A stretch of DNA of 64,000 nucleotides. Source: Calothrix sp. NIES-2100 (GTDB lineage Bacteria; Cyanobacteriota; Cyanobacteriia; Cyanobacteriales; Nostocaceae). Shown in pieces: positions 19,101-27,420 of this stretch. The position numbers were made by a program, and so were the translations under genes. Below the pieces are notes generated by a model. That model saw only the letters and a program-made list of their open reading frames with translations, ran no database searches and had not been told where the DNA came from. Location of the stretch: contig NZ_AP018178.1 of assembly GCF_002368195.1 (NCBI RefSeq), forward strand, positions 1,124,238 through 1,188,237, written 5' to 3'. How positions within the stretch are numbered: position 1 is the stretch's first letter; the number at the start of each line of letters is the position of its first letter.

Positions 19101-19315
19101 ATAGGTGCTTCTGTTGAGTCACCTTGAGGATTTGCAGCCAGCACTCCTATTTGCACACCATGACCATCTGAAAGCTTGCTGATAGTCCTGCCTAATTTTT
19201 CCCTAGCGATTTGTGCATAAACACTAGGCCCAGCACCCGATGGCTCCAAAATCTGTTGTGGAGTCGGCCAGTGAAGCTTTTCATGTGCTAGTTCAAGTAG
19301 TCCAGACTGTGGCAT
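16133..19315 (-). CDS. Large N6-adenine DNA methylase (Eco57I/type IIG-like)
   Basis: A 1060-residue protein. After a roughly 330-residue N-terminal helical region comes an N6-adenine methyltransferase core: SAM-binding motif DPACGSGIFLVKAFQ (about residue 383) and catalytic motif NAPWG (in place of the usual NPPY/NPPF), preceded by KYDLVVG. The C-terminal 400 residues probably recognise DNA. The layout resembles Eco57I-like and DISARM- or BREX-type methylases, but none of the other DISARM or BREX genes is nearby. It overlaps the PD-(D/E)xK-like gene downstream and is best read as a two-gene restriction system. The gene is AT-rich and nearly free of HIP1 sites, unlike the chromosomal parts of the window, which suggests transfer. 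Confidence 0.8.
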   Translation of the reverse strand: MPQSGLLELAHEKLHWPTPQQILEPSGAGPSVYAQIAREKLGRTISKLSDGHGVQIGVLAANPQGDSTEAPIALVCDFQNEVSEDTLRKTYRLAWSFSRTPSLITAEPNRLRIWTCYEEPPTAEDIIHPVIEVSRQELQLFNQPSLSVQAAETLRLHWADLVSGQFFQEHSQRFQRSQAADQMLLRNLKSVRQKLQQNELDDNTIHDLLARIIFIQFLFDRQDSEGNPGLNTNLLDHLYRIGELSARYSNLPEILRNNRDIYKFFRWLNGKFNGDLFPGKGATEEEREAEWQTEEDKVKDNHLNILADFVSGDVDMESGQISLWPYYHFDVIPLDFISSIYEEFVSKESGTGIHYTPEHIVDFVLDGVLPWDSQEWDIKILDPACGSGIFLVKAFQRLIYRWEQAHAKTIKPSDLKYLLENNLFGVDVDTQAVRVASFSLYLTMLDKVQPQDYWENEFRFPRLRERQLVAADFFHEDKEGFRSIQDANKYDLVVGNAPWGEKSMTPLAKLWAEKNKWKSSYTNIGPLFLPKAAALTKAGGQVAMIQPALALIFNQVSTAQEFRARLFSEFKINEIVNLSTLRFGLFKDAISPACIITISVIPPDGEPLTYICPKPVMTNEDDYHIVIEPHDINYIYPQEALADPLVWTALMWGSRRDLSLVRRLSNYQSLAKLEGLNIVISSQGIIRGSRQKRHTAILGRRILEAKPFTKLFPEGTCTHFVANQLPINEDPYTHRLTNLAAFDLPQLIIKLSWSKKSSRFQVAITESEPLNNQGIICSGSYISVHTSEENNFILEAACLSYKSKLAVYYLFLSNGRFASYIPEVKPSDLLRMPIPEAQVGVLENIKTIDDIDERIRQAFEFKDSEWVLINDLFNYTLPDFKGDTASPGRQRTLRRDNSQSQNNNEPVLTAYCEYFLRVLQAGFGQDKQVCTTIFQEITNNSLPVRLVAIYLNRPDCHGVHIEPIDSPDLMERLENLNKLYMKRGSIEDGGIFYQRVARIYDSVQLNGVNIPTIYLIKPDKIRYWTRSMALRDADEVAADIMMSATSFDKESAVIGDSYSG

Positions 19316-19523
19316 GTAGTTCTTTAAGCTGCATTATATGATTTCACATTTCAACCATCACATTGTCATGAATTGATTGACATTATTCAACAGTACATTA
19401 GTATTATTGCATCCGGCAATAATACTTAACTGGAGTTGACAAAATCTTTTTGAATGCGAACCCAATTTCATTAGACGCAAGCGATGCTGATAACATACAA
19501 CATAATATCTTGTGACTTAAGTT
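19316..19523. other. Intergenic, upstream of the methylase operon
   Basis: AT-rich sequence with no open frame of note. It probably contains the promoter of 16133-19315; no clear -10/-35 can be singled out. Confidence 0.4.
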
Positions 19524-19613
19524 TTAATCAGCCAATTTAATAGTCAACTGCTGATAAATCACGTCCAAGCAGCGCGAAATCACAGGTTTACCTTCATTTA
19601 AAGATGCGATCGC
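19524..19613 (-). pseudogene. 3' remnant of a second cvkR-like MerR gene
   Basis: Read leftward, 19613-19524 encodes AIASLNEGKPVISRCLDVIY, then QQLTIKLAD and a stop. The intact regulator at 31570-31998 ends AIASLDEGKPVIPVWLDVIY, then QQLINKLAQ. About 23 of 29 residues agree and the stop is at the same place. Only the last 29 codons survive. Toward the lost N-terminus, a short stretch separates it from the 3' end of hsdM, so a former regulator gene was replaced during a rearrangement. Confidence 0.8.
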
Positions 19614-19666
19614 ACCTCCTAACTCAAACTCTACAAATTCAAGCATCACCCCCGCACCCAATCCAC

Positions 19667-21145
19667 TTACACTTCACTGACAGTTTTCGCTTCTAAGTTC
19701 TCGGTGATACTTTGGAAGAGTTCCAGGGCTGCTTCTAAATCTTCAGCAATCTCTAAAGCTAAAACATCCGGTGCAGGGAGGTTATCAGAGTCTTCTAAAC
19801 TTTCATCCCTCAGCCAGAAAATATCCAGACTGACTTTATCCCTTTGCATCAGTTCTTCATAGCTAAAGGCTCGAAACCTTTCTGTTTCCTGGCGTTCCTG
19901 GCGATTTTGAGCATTAAAGCATTGGACAAAGTCTTGCAAATTTTCGTAGCGCAGAGAATTGGTCTTCAAAGTAAAGTGCTGGTTGGTTCTAAAATCGTAA
20001 ATCCAGAGTTTCTTAGTCCAGGGATCGGCGCTGGCGGGTTTGCGGTCAAAGAATAACACGTTAGCTTTGACACCTTGAGCGTAGAATATACCTGTTGGTA
20101 GTCTTAGCAAGGTATGTACGTCGCATTCGTGCAGTAATTTCTTGCGGATGGTTTCACCAGCACCACCTTCAAACAGGACGTTATCAGGAACAACAACCGC
20201 AGCTTTTCCGTTGATTTGCAGTAGGGTTTTGACGTGCTGGAGGAAGTTTAGCTGTTTGTTAGATGTGGTAGCCCAAAAGTCATCACGGCGATAAACGACC
20301 TTTTCTTTGTCTGCTTTGCCATCGTCGTTGAAAACGGTGATGCTGCTTTTTTTGCCAAAGGGTGGATTTGTTAATACTAATTCAAAGCGATCGCCTGGAT
20401 CTGCCATCAAGCTATCTTTGGCTTCCACTGGACTTTCATCACCTGCAATGCCGTGTAAATACAGATTCATCGCACAGAGGCGCACTACCCCATCAGCAAC
20501 ATCAAATCCTTTAAAGGTTTGATTTTTCAGGAATTGCTTTTGGGCTTTATCGAGTTTGTAATTTTTGGTGATGGTGTCATTAGCAACTAAGAAAAAACCA
20601 CCTGTACCGCAAGCAGGATCGCAGATGCGCTGTCCTGGTTGGGGTTGCATGACTTCGACAATAGCTTTAATTAATGCCCTCGGTGTAAAATACTGTCCTG
20701 CACCGCCTTTGACATCTTCGGCGTTCTTTTGCAGCAATCCTTCGTAAATTTCCCCTTTGACATCGATATCTAAACCAATCCAAGTTTCTGAGTTGATGAG
20801 TTCTACCAGTCGCTTGAGTTTGGCTGGGTCTTGAATTTTGTTTTGCGATTTGCGGAAGATAACGCCCAATAGTCCTTTTTCTTTACCCAGATTTTCTAAG
20901 GTGTGGCGGTACTGGGTTTCTAAAGCATCACCATCTTGCGATCGCAGTGCCTCCCAACTGTATTCTGTAGGAATGGTGGAACGTTTGCCCAAAGGTGGGG
21001 GAAGTTGGTTTTGTTCTTCGACCATCTTCAGGAACAGCAGATAGGTAAGCTGTTCCACATAGTCACTGTAGCTAACGCCGTCATCGCGGAGGACGTTGCA
21101 GTAATTCCAGAGTTTTTGAACGATGGTTGAGGATTCGTTAGCCAT
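19667..21145 (-). CDS. hsdM: Type I restriction-modification methylase subunit HsdM
   Basis: The 492-residue protein is a standard HsdM. It has the N-terminal helical domain (VQKLWNYCNVLRDDGVSYSDYVEQ, shared across the family), SAM motif DPACGTGGFFLVA (about residue 180), catalytic NPPFG (about 261) and a C-terminal coiled segment. HsdM methylates adenine in complex with HsdS, which supplies specificity. No hsdS lies nearby, and only a frameshifted hsdR fragment is seen (31136-31451), so this unit is incomplete within the element. It may use an HsdS encoded elsewhere or be on the way to loss. Confidence 0.93.
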   Translation of the reverse strand: MANESSTIVQKLWNYCNVLRDDGVSYSDYVEQLTYLLFLKMVEEQNQLPPPLGKRSTIPTEYSWEALRSQDGDALETQYRHTLENLGKEKGLLGVIFRKSQNKIQDPAKLKRLVELINSETWIGLDIDVKGEIYEGLLQKNAEDVKGGAGQYFTPRALIKAIVEVMQPQPGQRICDPACGTGGFFLVANDTITKNYKLDKAQKQFLKNQTFKGFDVADGVVRLCAMNLYLHGIAGDESPVEAKDSLMADPGDRFELVLTNPPFGKKSSITVFNDDGKADKEKVVYRRDDFWATTSNKQLNFLQHVKTLLQINGKAAVVVPDNVLFEGGAGETIRKKLLHECDVHTLLRLPTGIFYAQGVKANVLFFDRKPASADPWTKKLWIYDFRTNQHFTLKTNSLRYENLQDFVQCFNAQNRQERQETERFRAFSYEELMQRDKVSLDIFWLRDESLEDSDNLPAPDVLALEIAEDLEAALELFQSITENLEAKTVSEV

Positions 21146-21445
21146 TGACTGATGCTACAGGGAGTTTTACTAGTAACGAAGCATTATATATTTTTGAGAT
21201 AGCGATCGCAGTGAAGACAGGCTCAAATTAATATTCGGTTGCTCACTTCCAGCCTCACCGATTGTCTACCTGATGAATGCATGGCTGCAAAAAATCCCAA
21301 AGCTTGAGTATATTACAGTGATTAGGTGTATTTTTTCGAGAATGATTGAGAAAGTATAAAATAAAACTTTTTTTGGCGGTATATCATTTCTAATAGTAAG
21401 TAACCCTTAGTTAGCAAGATAGCTCTGTGCTTTCGGAGTATCCTA
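21146..21445. other. Divergent promoter region between hsdM and the NACHT-WD40 gene
   Basis: Three hundred bases with one HIP1 site near 21201 and AT-rich runs. It must hold two back-to-back promoters. A GGAG sits 7 bases before the ATG at 21446. No repeat or operator stands out. Confidence 0.4.
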
Positions 21446-24400
21446 ATGAATTTGATTAATCTGGATCTGGTCTTTAACGCCATTACTAGCATCGCCAATC
21501 CTTTAATTAAAGAAAAAATTCTGCGTAGTGAGACAGTAATTAAGTTACTCCAGCAATTTAATCTTGACCCAGAGCATCCACCTGCTGATTTTAGTGGTGT
21601 TTACGCCTATGCGTTAGTAGAATACGGCGTAGGCAAACCAAAACCACTGCTGGAATTATTCCGACAAGAAGCAATTAAACAAGCCTTTCGCACAGCGTTA
21701 AACCACAATAATCCCTCAATTCTCCTTTCTGAAGTTGATGTTTTTCTAGATACCTATACCTTGGGTGATGACATCAGAAGTTTGGAACTTGATATCAGGC
21801 GAGAAGTAGCTGAATTTGCGACAGTATTTATCGAAGTTGCTAAACGCACTCGCACACCTGCGGATGTGTTGCTGAACCAGAAAATAGGTTCTCTACATAA
21901 AAGGATTGCAAGTATCCAAGAACAACTGGAAAGATTGCCGACGCTGGAGGGAATTCGCACAGAAATAGCAAGGTTGGCAGTAGATAATTATCCTGCACTA
22001 CCCCCAAGTGTAACCGAAAACCAATGTAGAGCGATGTCTAACGACAAGCTGCTTCGCATCTACGCACTTGCCCAGCAGATGCGAGGATGGTTTGAAACCT
22101 TGGGCTATGACTTTGAAAAATATGAAATCTGGGCGGAAGAATATTTTGAATGGATAATTCACATCCCAGTACGTCGCAGTTATGACCGCATTCTTATCCG
22201 TGGTGTTGCTGGGGAAATTGGACTGAGTGATGTCATGGCATTGCGTTCTTCAGTTGAGGCGCAAAAAACTGATGAAGGATGGTTAGTAACAACCCGCCGC
22301 ATTTCCCGCGCCGCCAGGGATGAAGTCAAAAAGGAAGCAAATCGTCATCTTGATTGTTTCACTTTTGACGAACTAATTGACTTGGATGCTGACTTTAATG
22401 CCTATCTCGACTGGCTAGAAGCGGAAATCAAACGCCGAAAAATTGATACCAAGTATGTACCCCTTGCTTGTACAAAAGAAGAAATTGACCCGGTGACCAA
22501 GCGGCAAATTGGGGTGAGTCGATATGAAGAAGAAGACGGCTGGATTGATGGATATATTGACTTGTGGCTTGATGACCCTGCAAAAGAGCATATTTCCATT
22601 TTGGGAGAATTTGGCACAGGTAAAACTTGGTTTGTCTTTCACTATGCTTGGACTGCACTGCAACGTTACCGCGATGCTCAAAAACGAGGCGTTGAACGTC
22701 CCCGTCTGCCTTTAGTAATTACCTTGCGTGACTTTGCCAAAGCCTTAAATGTAGAAAATGTTTTGGCAGGATTCTTTTTTACCCAACATAATATCCGCAT
22801 CAACAGCGAAGTTTTTGACCAACTCAACCGCATGGGTAAGTTGCTGCTAATTTTCGATGGCTTTGACGAAATGGCAGCAAAAGTTGACCGTCAACAAATG
22901 ATTAATAACTTTTGGGAACTGGCAAAGGTGGTAGTTCCCGGTGCTAAAGTTATCCTTACTTGTCGGACTGAGCATTTCCCAGAGGCGAAGGAAGGACGCG
23001 CTTTACTCAATGCAGAATTGCAAGCATCTACTAAAAAATTAACTGGCGAAACACCACAATTTGAAGTCTTGGAATTGGAGAAATTCAACGATGAGCAAAT
23101 TCGGCAGGTGTTGTCATACCAAGCTGAAGCTCCGACAGTTGAACAAGTCTTGAGTAATCCGCAATTATTAGACTTAGCCCGTCGTCCAGTGATGACAGAT
23201 TTAATCTTGGAAGCATTGCCAGATATTGAGGCGGGTAAACCTGTGGATATGTCACGGGTTTATCTCTACGCAGTACGGCGCAAGATGGAACGGGACATCA
23301 AAGCAGAACGTACTTTTACTTCCTTGGCAGATAAACTGTACTTTTTATGCGAACTCTCCTGGGAAATGCTGTCTACTGACCAAATGAGCCTGAATTATCG
23401 CCTTTTCCCAGAACGTATCCGCCGCTTATTTGGTTCTAGTGTTCAAGAAGAGAAGGATTTAGACCATTGGCATTATGACATGATGGCGCAGACAATGCTT
23501 GTCCGCAATGCTGATGGTGATTATACTCCCGCGCATAGGTCGCTGTTAGAATTTTTTGTAGCGTATAAATTTGCCGCAGAGTTGGGGGCATTAGCTAGCG
23601 ACTTTACGGAATTAGCTCAAGCACAGTCAGATTTGGATAGCAGTACAGTTGCTATTGATTATACTTGGTCTGGTTATTTTTCTCGTTATGGAAGTAGTGG
23701 GGCGATACCGCCTGCGGCAACCTCTTTGCGGAATGCACCCCTTAGAGAATTTAGAAGTGAGCCTTTGGATAAGTTGAGAGAGACTTTTGGCAAAGCACCA
23801 CTTACAAAAGCTGTGATGGATCTGCTTTTACCGATGTTAGGTGACAAGAAGTCTCTTATTGGTGTTATAGAGGCGACGCGAAATAAAACTGAGGATGAAG
23901 TTGGTTATGTAGGGGGAAATGCGGTGACTTTAGTGATTAAGGTTGATAAAGTAGCGTTAGAAGGGGGAGATTTCAACCGTGTGGTAATTAAAGGTGCTGA
24001 TTTTACTTACGCTAGCCTACATGATGTTAATTTCGCACAGGCTAGTTTAAGAGATTCCGTATTTGCTGAAACATTTGATTCTATTTTATCTGTTACATTT
24101 AACCCAAATTCAAACCTTCTAGCTACAGGCCATGAATCAGATGGCACAGTTCACTTATGGGATGTTTCAACAGGAAAAGAGGTTTTAACTCTTAAAGGAC
24201 ATCAAACGGCAGTGTGGTCAGTTGCTTTTAGCCCAGATGGCAAACTTCTTGCTAGTGGTAGTTACGATCAAACTATAAAGCTGTGGAATTTTCACAAAGG
24301 TGAATGCTCAAAGACTCTCACGGGAAATAACAGTTGGTTACGTTCAGTTGCTTTTAGCCCAAATGGCAAAATTCTTGCTAGTGGCAGTGCTGACACAACA

Positions 24401-25708
24401 GTAAGACTATGGGATATACATACAGGAGAATGTTTGAGAACTCTGACAGGACATACAAAAGTTGTTCTTTCTGTTGCCTTTAGTCCAGATAATCAGACCC
24501 TTGCCAGTGGCAGTGGCGATCACACCATCAGATTATGGAATATTCATACAGGGGAATGTCTGAAAATTTTATCTCAGCATAATAGTTATGTAGAGTCAGT
24601 GGCTTTTAGCCTAGACAATCAGATACTTGCTAGTGGTAGCGGCGATCAAACAATCAGATTATGGAATATCAACACAGGAGAATGCCTTAAAACTTTACAC
24701 GCGCATAATATTTGGATAAACTCAGTAGCTTTTAGTCCAGATGGTCAGACTCTTGCTAGTTGTGGTGGAGATCAAAAGGTGAAGTTATGGAATATCAACA
24801 CAGGAGAATGCCTTAAAACATTGCTAGGACATACAAGTTCGGTTTGGTCAGTAGCTTTTAGTTCAGATGGCAAGACTCTTGCTAGCGGTAGTAGAGACCA
24901 AACACTTAGGTTTTGGAATGTGAACACTGGAGAATGTTTTAGAATCTTTCAGGGATATAACAATGCTGTACGTTCAATAGCTTTTAGTCCAGATGGTCAG
25001 AGTCTTGTTAGCGGTGGCAATGATCGAGTAGTAAAACTGTGGGATATCAAGACCAGTAAATGCTTGAAAGTGATGCAAGAAAAAACTGACTTGATACGTT
25101 CAGTAGCTTTTAGTTCAGATGGAAAAACTATTGCTAGTGCTGGCAATGATAGAACAATAAGGTTATGGAACGCTAGTAGGGGTGAATGTCTAAAAATCAT
25201 GCAGGGGCATAGTGACTGGGTACGTTCAGTAGCTTTCAGTCCAGATGGTCAACTTCTTGCCAGTTGTAGTGGTGACAGCACTGTGAAGCTCTGGAACACT
25301 TTCACGGGTGAGTGTTTAAAAACCTTTCAAGCAAATAACGGTGGGAGCTTATCAATTGCCTTTAGTCCAAACGGTCAATTCCTTGCCAGTTGTGGCTTCG
25401 ATCAATTAGTAAAGTTATGGCATATTCACACTGGCTCATGCCAAATAACCTTCAAAGGACATACAAATTTGGTACGTTCAGTTGCCTTCAGCGCAGATGG
25501 TCAGTTTCTCGCCAGTAGTGGTGATGAGCCTATGATAAGGTTATGGGATATTAATAGTGGGAAATGCTTAAAAACTTTGCAACATGAGAGTATAGGGGTA
25601 CACTCAATTGCGTTGAGTTATAATGGTGAGACTCTTGCTAGCGGTAGCTTTGACCACACTATAAGACTGTGGAATATCCCCACTGGTAAATGTCTGAAAA
25701 TTTTATAG
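21446..25708 (+). CDS. NACHT-WD40 (bacterial NLR) protein cut short by an in-frame TAG
   Basis: The frame encodes 1420 residues. An N-terminal helical region is followed (about 230-300) by a stretch resembling an Mrr-like endonuclease domain (FEWIIHIPVRRSYDRILIRG and DEGWLVTTRRIS). Next is a NACHT ATPase with P-loop GEFGTGKT (about 387) and Walker B LLLIFDGFDEM (about 470), a short pentapeptide-repeat segment (about 841-873), and 13 WD40 repeats. Bacterial NACHT proteins are phage sensors that activate a nuclease or other effector. The frame ends at TAG 25706-25708 between a lysine-isoleucine-leucine and GHTNW, where CAG or CAA would be expected; the next repeat and the usual C-terminus continue in the same frame to 25936. 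It is cargo within the transposon. Confidence 0.88.
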   Translation: MNLINLDLVFNAITSIANPLIKEKILRSETVIKLLQQFNLDPEHPPADFSGVYAYALVEYGVGKPKPLLELFRQEAIKQAFRTALNHNNPSILLSEVDVFLDTYTLGDDIRSLELDIRREVAEFATVFIEVAKRTRTPADVLLNQKIGSLHKRIASIQEQLERLPTLEGIRTEIARLAVDNYPALPPSVTENQCRAMSNDKLLRIYALAQQMRGWFETLGYDFEKYEIWAEEYFEWIIHIPVRRSYDRILIRGVAGEIGLSDVMALRSSVEAQKTDEGWLVTTRRISRAARDEVKKEANRHLDCFTFDELIDLDADFNAYLDWLEAEIKRRKIDTKYVPLACTKEEIDPVTKRQIGVSRYEEEDGWIDGYIDLWLDDPAKEHISILGEFGTGKTWFVFHYAWTALQRYRDAQKRGVERPRLPLVITLRDFAKALNVENVLAGFFFTQHNIRINSEVFDQLNRMGKLLLIFDGFDEMAAKVDRQQMINNFWELAKVVVPGAKVILTCRTEHFPEAKEGRALLNAELQASTKKLTGETPQFEVLELEKFNDEQIRQVLSYQAEAPTVEQVLSNPQLLDLARRPVMTDLILEALPDIEAGKPVDMSRVYLYAVRRKMERDIKAERTFTSLADKLYFLCELSWEMLSTDQMSLNYRLFPERIRRLFGSSVQEEKDLDHWHYDMMAQTMLVRNADGDYTPAHRSLLEFFVAYKFAAELGALASDFTELAQAQSDLDSSTVAIDYTWSGYFSRYGSSGAIPPAATSLRNAPLREFRSEPLDKLRETFGKAPLTKAVMDLLLPMLGDKKSLIGVIEATRNKTEDEVGYVGGNAVTLVIKVDKVALEGGDFNRVVIKGADFTYASLHDVNFAQASLRDSVFAETFDSILSVTFNPNSNLLATGHESDGTVHLWDVSTGKEVLTLKGHQTAVWSVAFSPDGKLLASGSYDQTIKLWNFHKGECSKTLTGNNSWLRSVAFSPNGKILASGSADTTVRLWDIHTGECLRTLTGHTKVVLSVAFSPDNQTLASGSGDHTIRLWNIHTGECLKILSQHNSYVESVAFSLDNQILASGSGDQTIRLWNINTGECLKTLHAHNIWINSVAFSPDGQTLASCGGDQKVKLWNINTGECLKTLLGHTSSVWSVAFSSDGKTLASGSRDQTLRFWNVNTGECFRIFQGYNNAVRSIAFSPDGQSLVSGGNDRVVKLWDIKTSKCLKVMQEKTDLIRSVAFSSDGKTIASAGNDRTIRLWNASRGECLKIMQGHSDWVRSVAFSPDGQLLASCSGDSTVKLWNTFTGECLKTFQANNGGSLSIAFSPNGQFLASCGFDQLVKLWHIHTGSCQITFKGHTNLVRSVAFSADGQFLASSGDEPMIRLWDINSGKCLKTLQHESIGVHSIALSYNGETLASGSFDHTIRLWNIPTGKCLKIL

Positions 25709-25936
25709 GGGCATACAAACTGGATCACTTCAGTTACTTTTAGTCCAGATCGTAAAACTCTTGCTAGTAACAGTGGAGATGGCACAATCAAGTTTTGGGA
25801 TATCAAGACAGGCGATTGTGTCAAAACCCTTAGAGATCGCCCCTATGAACGCATGAACATCACGGGTATTAAAGGCTTAACCGAAGCTGAAAAAGCTACC
25901 CTTAAAGCATTAGGTGCAGTTGAAGATGCAGAATAA
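25709..25936 (+). pseudogene. Detached last WD40 blade and C-terminus of the NACHT-WD40 gene
   Basis: In the same frame after TAG, 75 codons encode GHTNWITSVTFSPDRKTLAS, the remainder of a fourteenth WD40 repeat, then RPYERMNITGIKGLTEAEKA and a short acidic end, terminating TAA at 25934-25936. This is the usual C-terminus of cyanobacterial NACHT-WD40 proteins. Fourteen repeats would make two seven-bladed propellers; the TAG leaves 13. Confidence 0.85.
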
Positions 25937-26116
25937 ATCAGGAAAATATATGCAAGTGATGTTGAGGAGCGATCGCACCACCCATCCATTTACACTCATA
26001 CAGTAAGAGCGATCGCTTCCCCAATTCTGACAGGTCTTGAATGTGCGATAAAAGCAAATACTGCCAACTCGTGAGGCGATCGCCGATATCACTCCGACTG
26101 ATATAACTGCAATTGC

Positions 26117-27406
26117 TTAATCATTAGGTGGTAAGACATACAACCCTGTTGCAGCATTAGAGCCTGGTAGGAGATCTCGGCTACTGCTAACATTTCTACT
26201 TTCACATAAGGCAGCAAAAGATTGTAAACCGTCTAATCTTGCTGAAAGTTCGCTAAGAGTATCTAAATATTCAGCTATTGCAATTTGACGATGTAACCAT
26301 GCTTCATCCCACTGCGAGCTATGGGACATTTCAAACTCTACATCAATATGAATCTTTTTACTGCGAATATCCTCAGGAGATAGTATGCGATCGCTGGGAG
26401 AAATTTCTATAATTCTTTCAACTCTTTGAGGAGTAATATACTCTTGAAACCGAGGATGATTAAAGCGATAAGTTGTAGATAAATAAGGGTTTTCATCACT
26501 AATTAATTCATTACCCCATCTTTGGGCTACTTGTTGAAATTTTGGTACTTCTACAGCTAGTAATTCTCTAGCTTCTTGATGTTGACCAATTTCTAAAAGA
26601 AGCTGCGCTTCCGTTGCTGTGGCTACAGCACATCCTTGAATAGATATATCAGTGTTGAGCATTAATTCAGCATCTAATTCTGGAGTAGCTTGTAGAGCTT
26701 GGTTAGCTAAAAATAAACGTACTCTAGAGGCGACTTTTAAAGATTCTCTAGATGATTCATTCGGAAAACGCTTGCGATCATCAAGTTCGGCATTTAAAGC
26801 AGCAATCTCTTTAATTAACATTGCTTGATGAAGATGAGAGATAGCTTTAGCAAGGCTTTGTTGTTGTTTTCGGTTATCTTCTACTAATAAAAAAAGATAT
26901 CCAAGTTGCCCAGAGATAATATCTAAACGTTGCTCAACACGATTTAAACTAGCTCCAACTTGCCTAAAACCTTCTTGTATACCACCCTCAATACGATATA
27001 AGCTTGCTTCAATTCGGTCAAAACCTTCTTCCATAGATTGTTGAAGATGACCTAATTGCTTTTGAATTTGGTGTAATTTATAGCCCATGTAGGCGAAACC
27101 AAGAATACTAACACCAAGATTTAAAACACTTGCTCCAGCAGCTATTTGACTTAAACCCATTACTGAGGATAAACTTTGTTCAATACCTAGCAATTTATAA
27201 TAATTAACACCTTCTCCAATAACTTTAGCTCCGCTAATTACTTTATCAGTCACTCCTGGTGCTTCTACTAGATGGCGGATAATTTGACCTGCATTTTCTG
27301 TACCAGCAGCCCAGCGAATAACGCTACCATAGCGTTTCATCGAGCCATCTAATAAACCTTTAATAATCCAGGAATTATTAACTAAAAGAGTGGTATCTAT
27401 TAACAT
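26117..27406 (-). CDS. Membrane/coiled-coil protein, third gene of a dynamin-like cassette
   Basis: The 429-residue product starts with a soluble segment, then a hydrophobic stretch (about 88-112: IAAGASVLNLGVSILGFAYM), followed by a long coiled coil built of repeated short units (EEGFDRIEASLYRIE, IQEGFRQVGASLNRVE). The C-terminal part resembles helical repeats. No family is recognised. It is separated from the middle gene by only 14 bases and points the same way as the dynamin gene, so the three are one operon. A membrane-anchored coiled-coil partner of a dynamin-like GTPase is plausible: an inference from layout only. Confidence 0.7.
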   Translation of the reverse strand: MLIDTTLLVNNSWIIKGLLDGSMKRYGSVIRWAAGTENAGQIIRHLVEAPGVTDKVISGAKVIGEGVNYYKLLGIEQSLSSVMGLSQIAAGASVLNLGVSILGFAYMGYKLHQIQKQLGHLQQSMEEGFDRIEASLYRIEGGIQEGFRQVGASLNRVEQRLDIISGQLGYLFLLVEDNRKQQQSLAKAISHLHQAMLIKEIAALNAELDDRKRFPNESSRESLKVASRVRLFLANQALQATPELDAELMLNTDISIQGCAVATATEAQLLLEIGQHQEARELLAVEVPKFQQVAQRWGNELISDENPYLSTTYRFNHPRFQEYITPQRVERIIEISPSDRILSPEDIRSKKIHIDVEFEMSHSSQWDEAWLHRQIAIAEYLDTLSELSARLDGLQSFAALCESRNVSSSRDLLPGSNAATGLYVLPPND

Positions 27407-27420
27407 TTTTATTCTTACTT

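Noticed and set aside
16133..19315. DISARM or BREX system
   Set aside because: The methylase resembles those types, but no helicase, DUF1998, phospholipase D or BREX genes are nearby.
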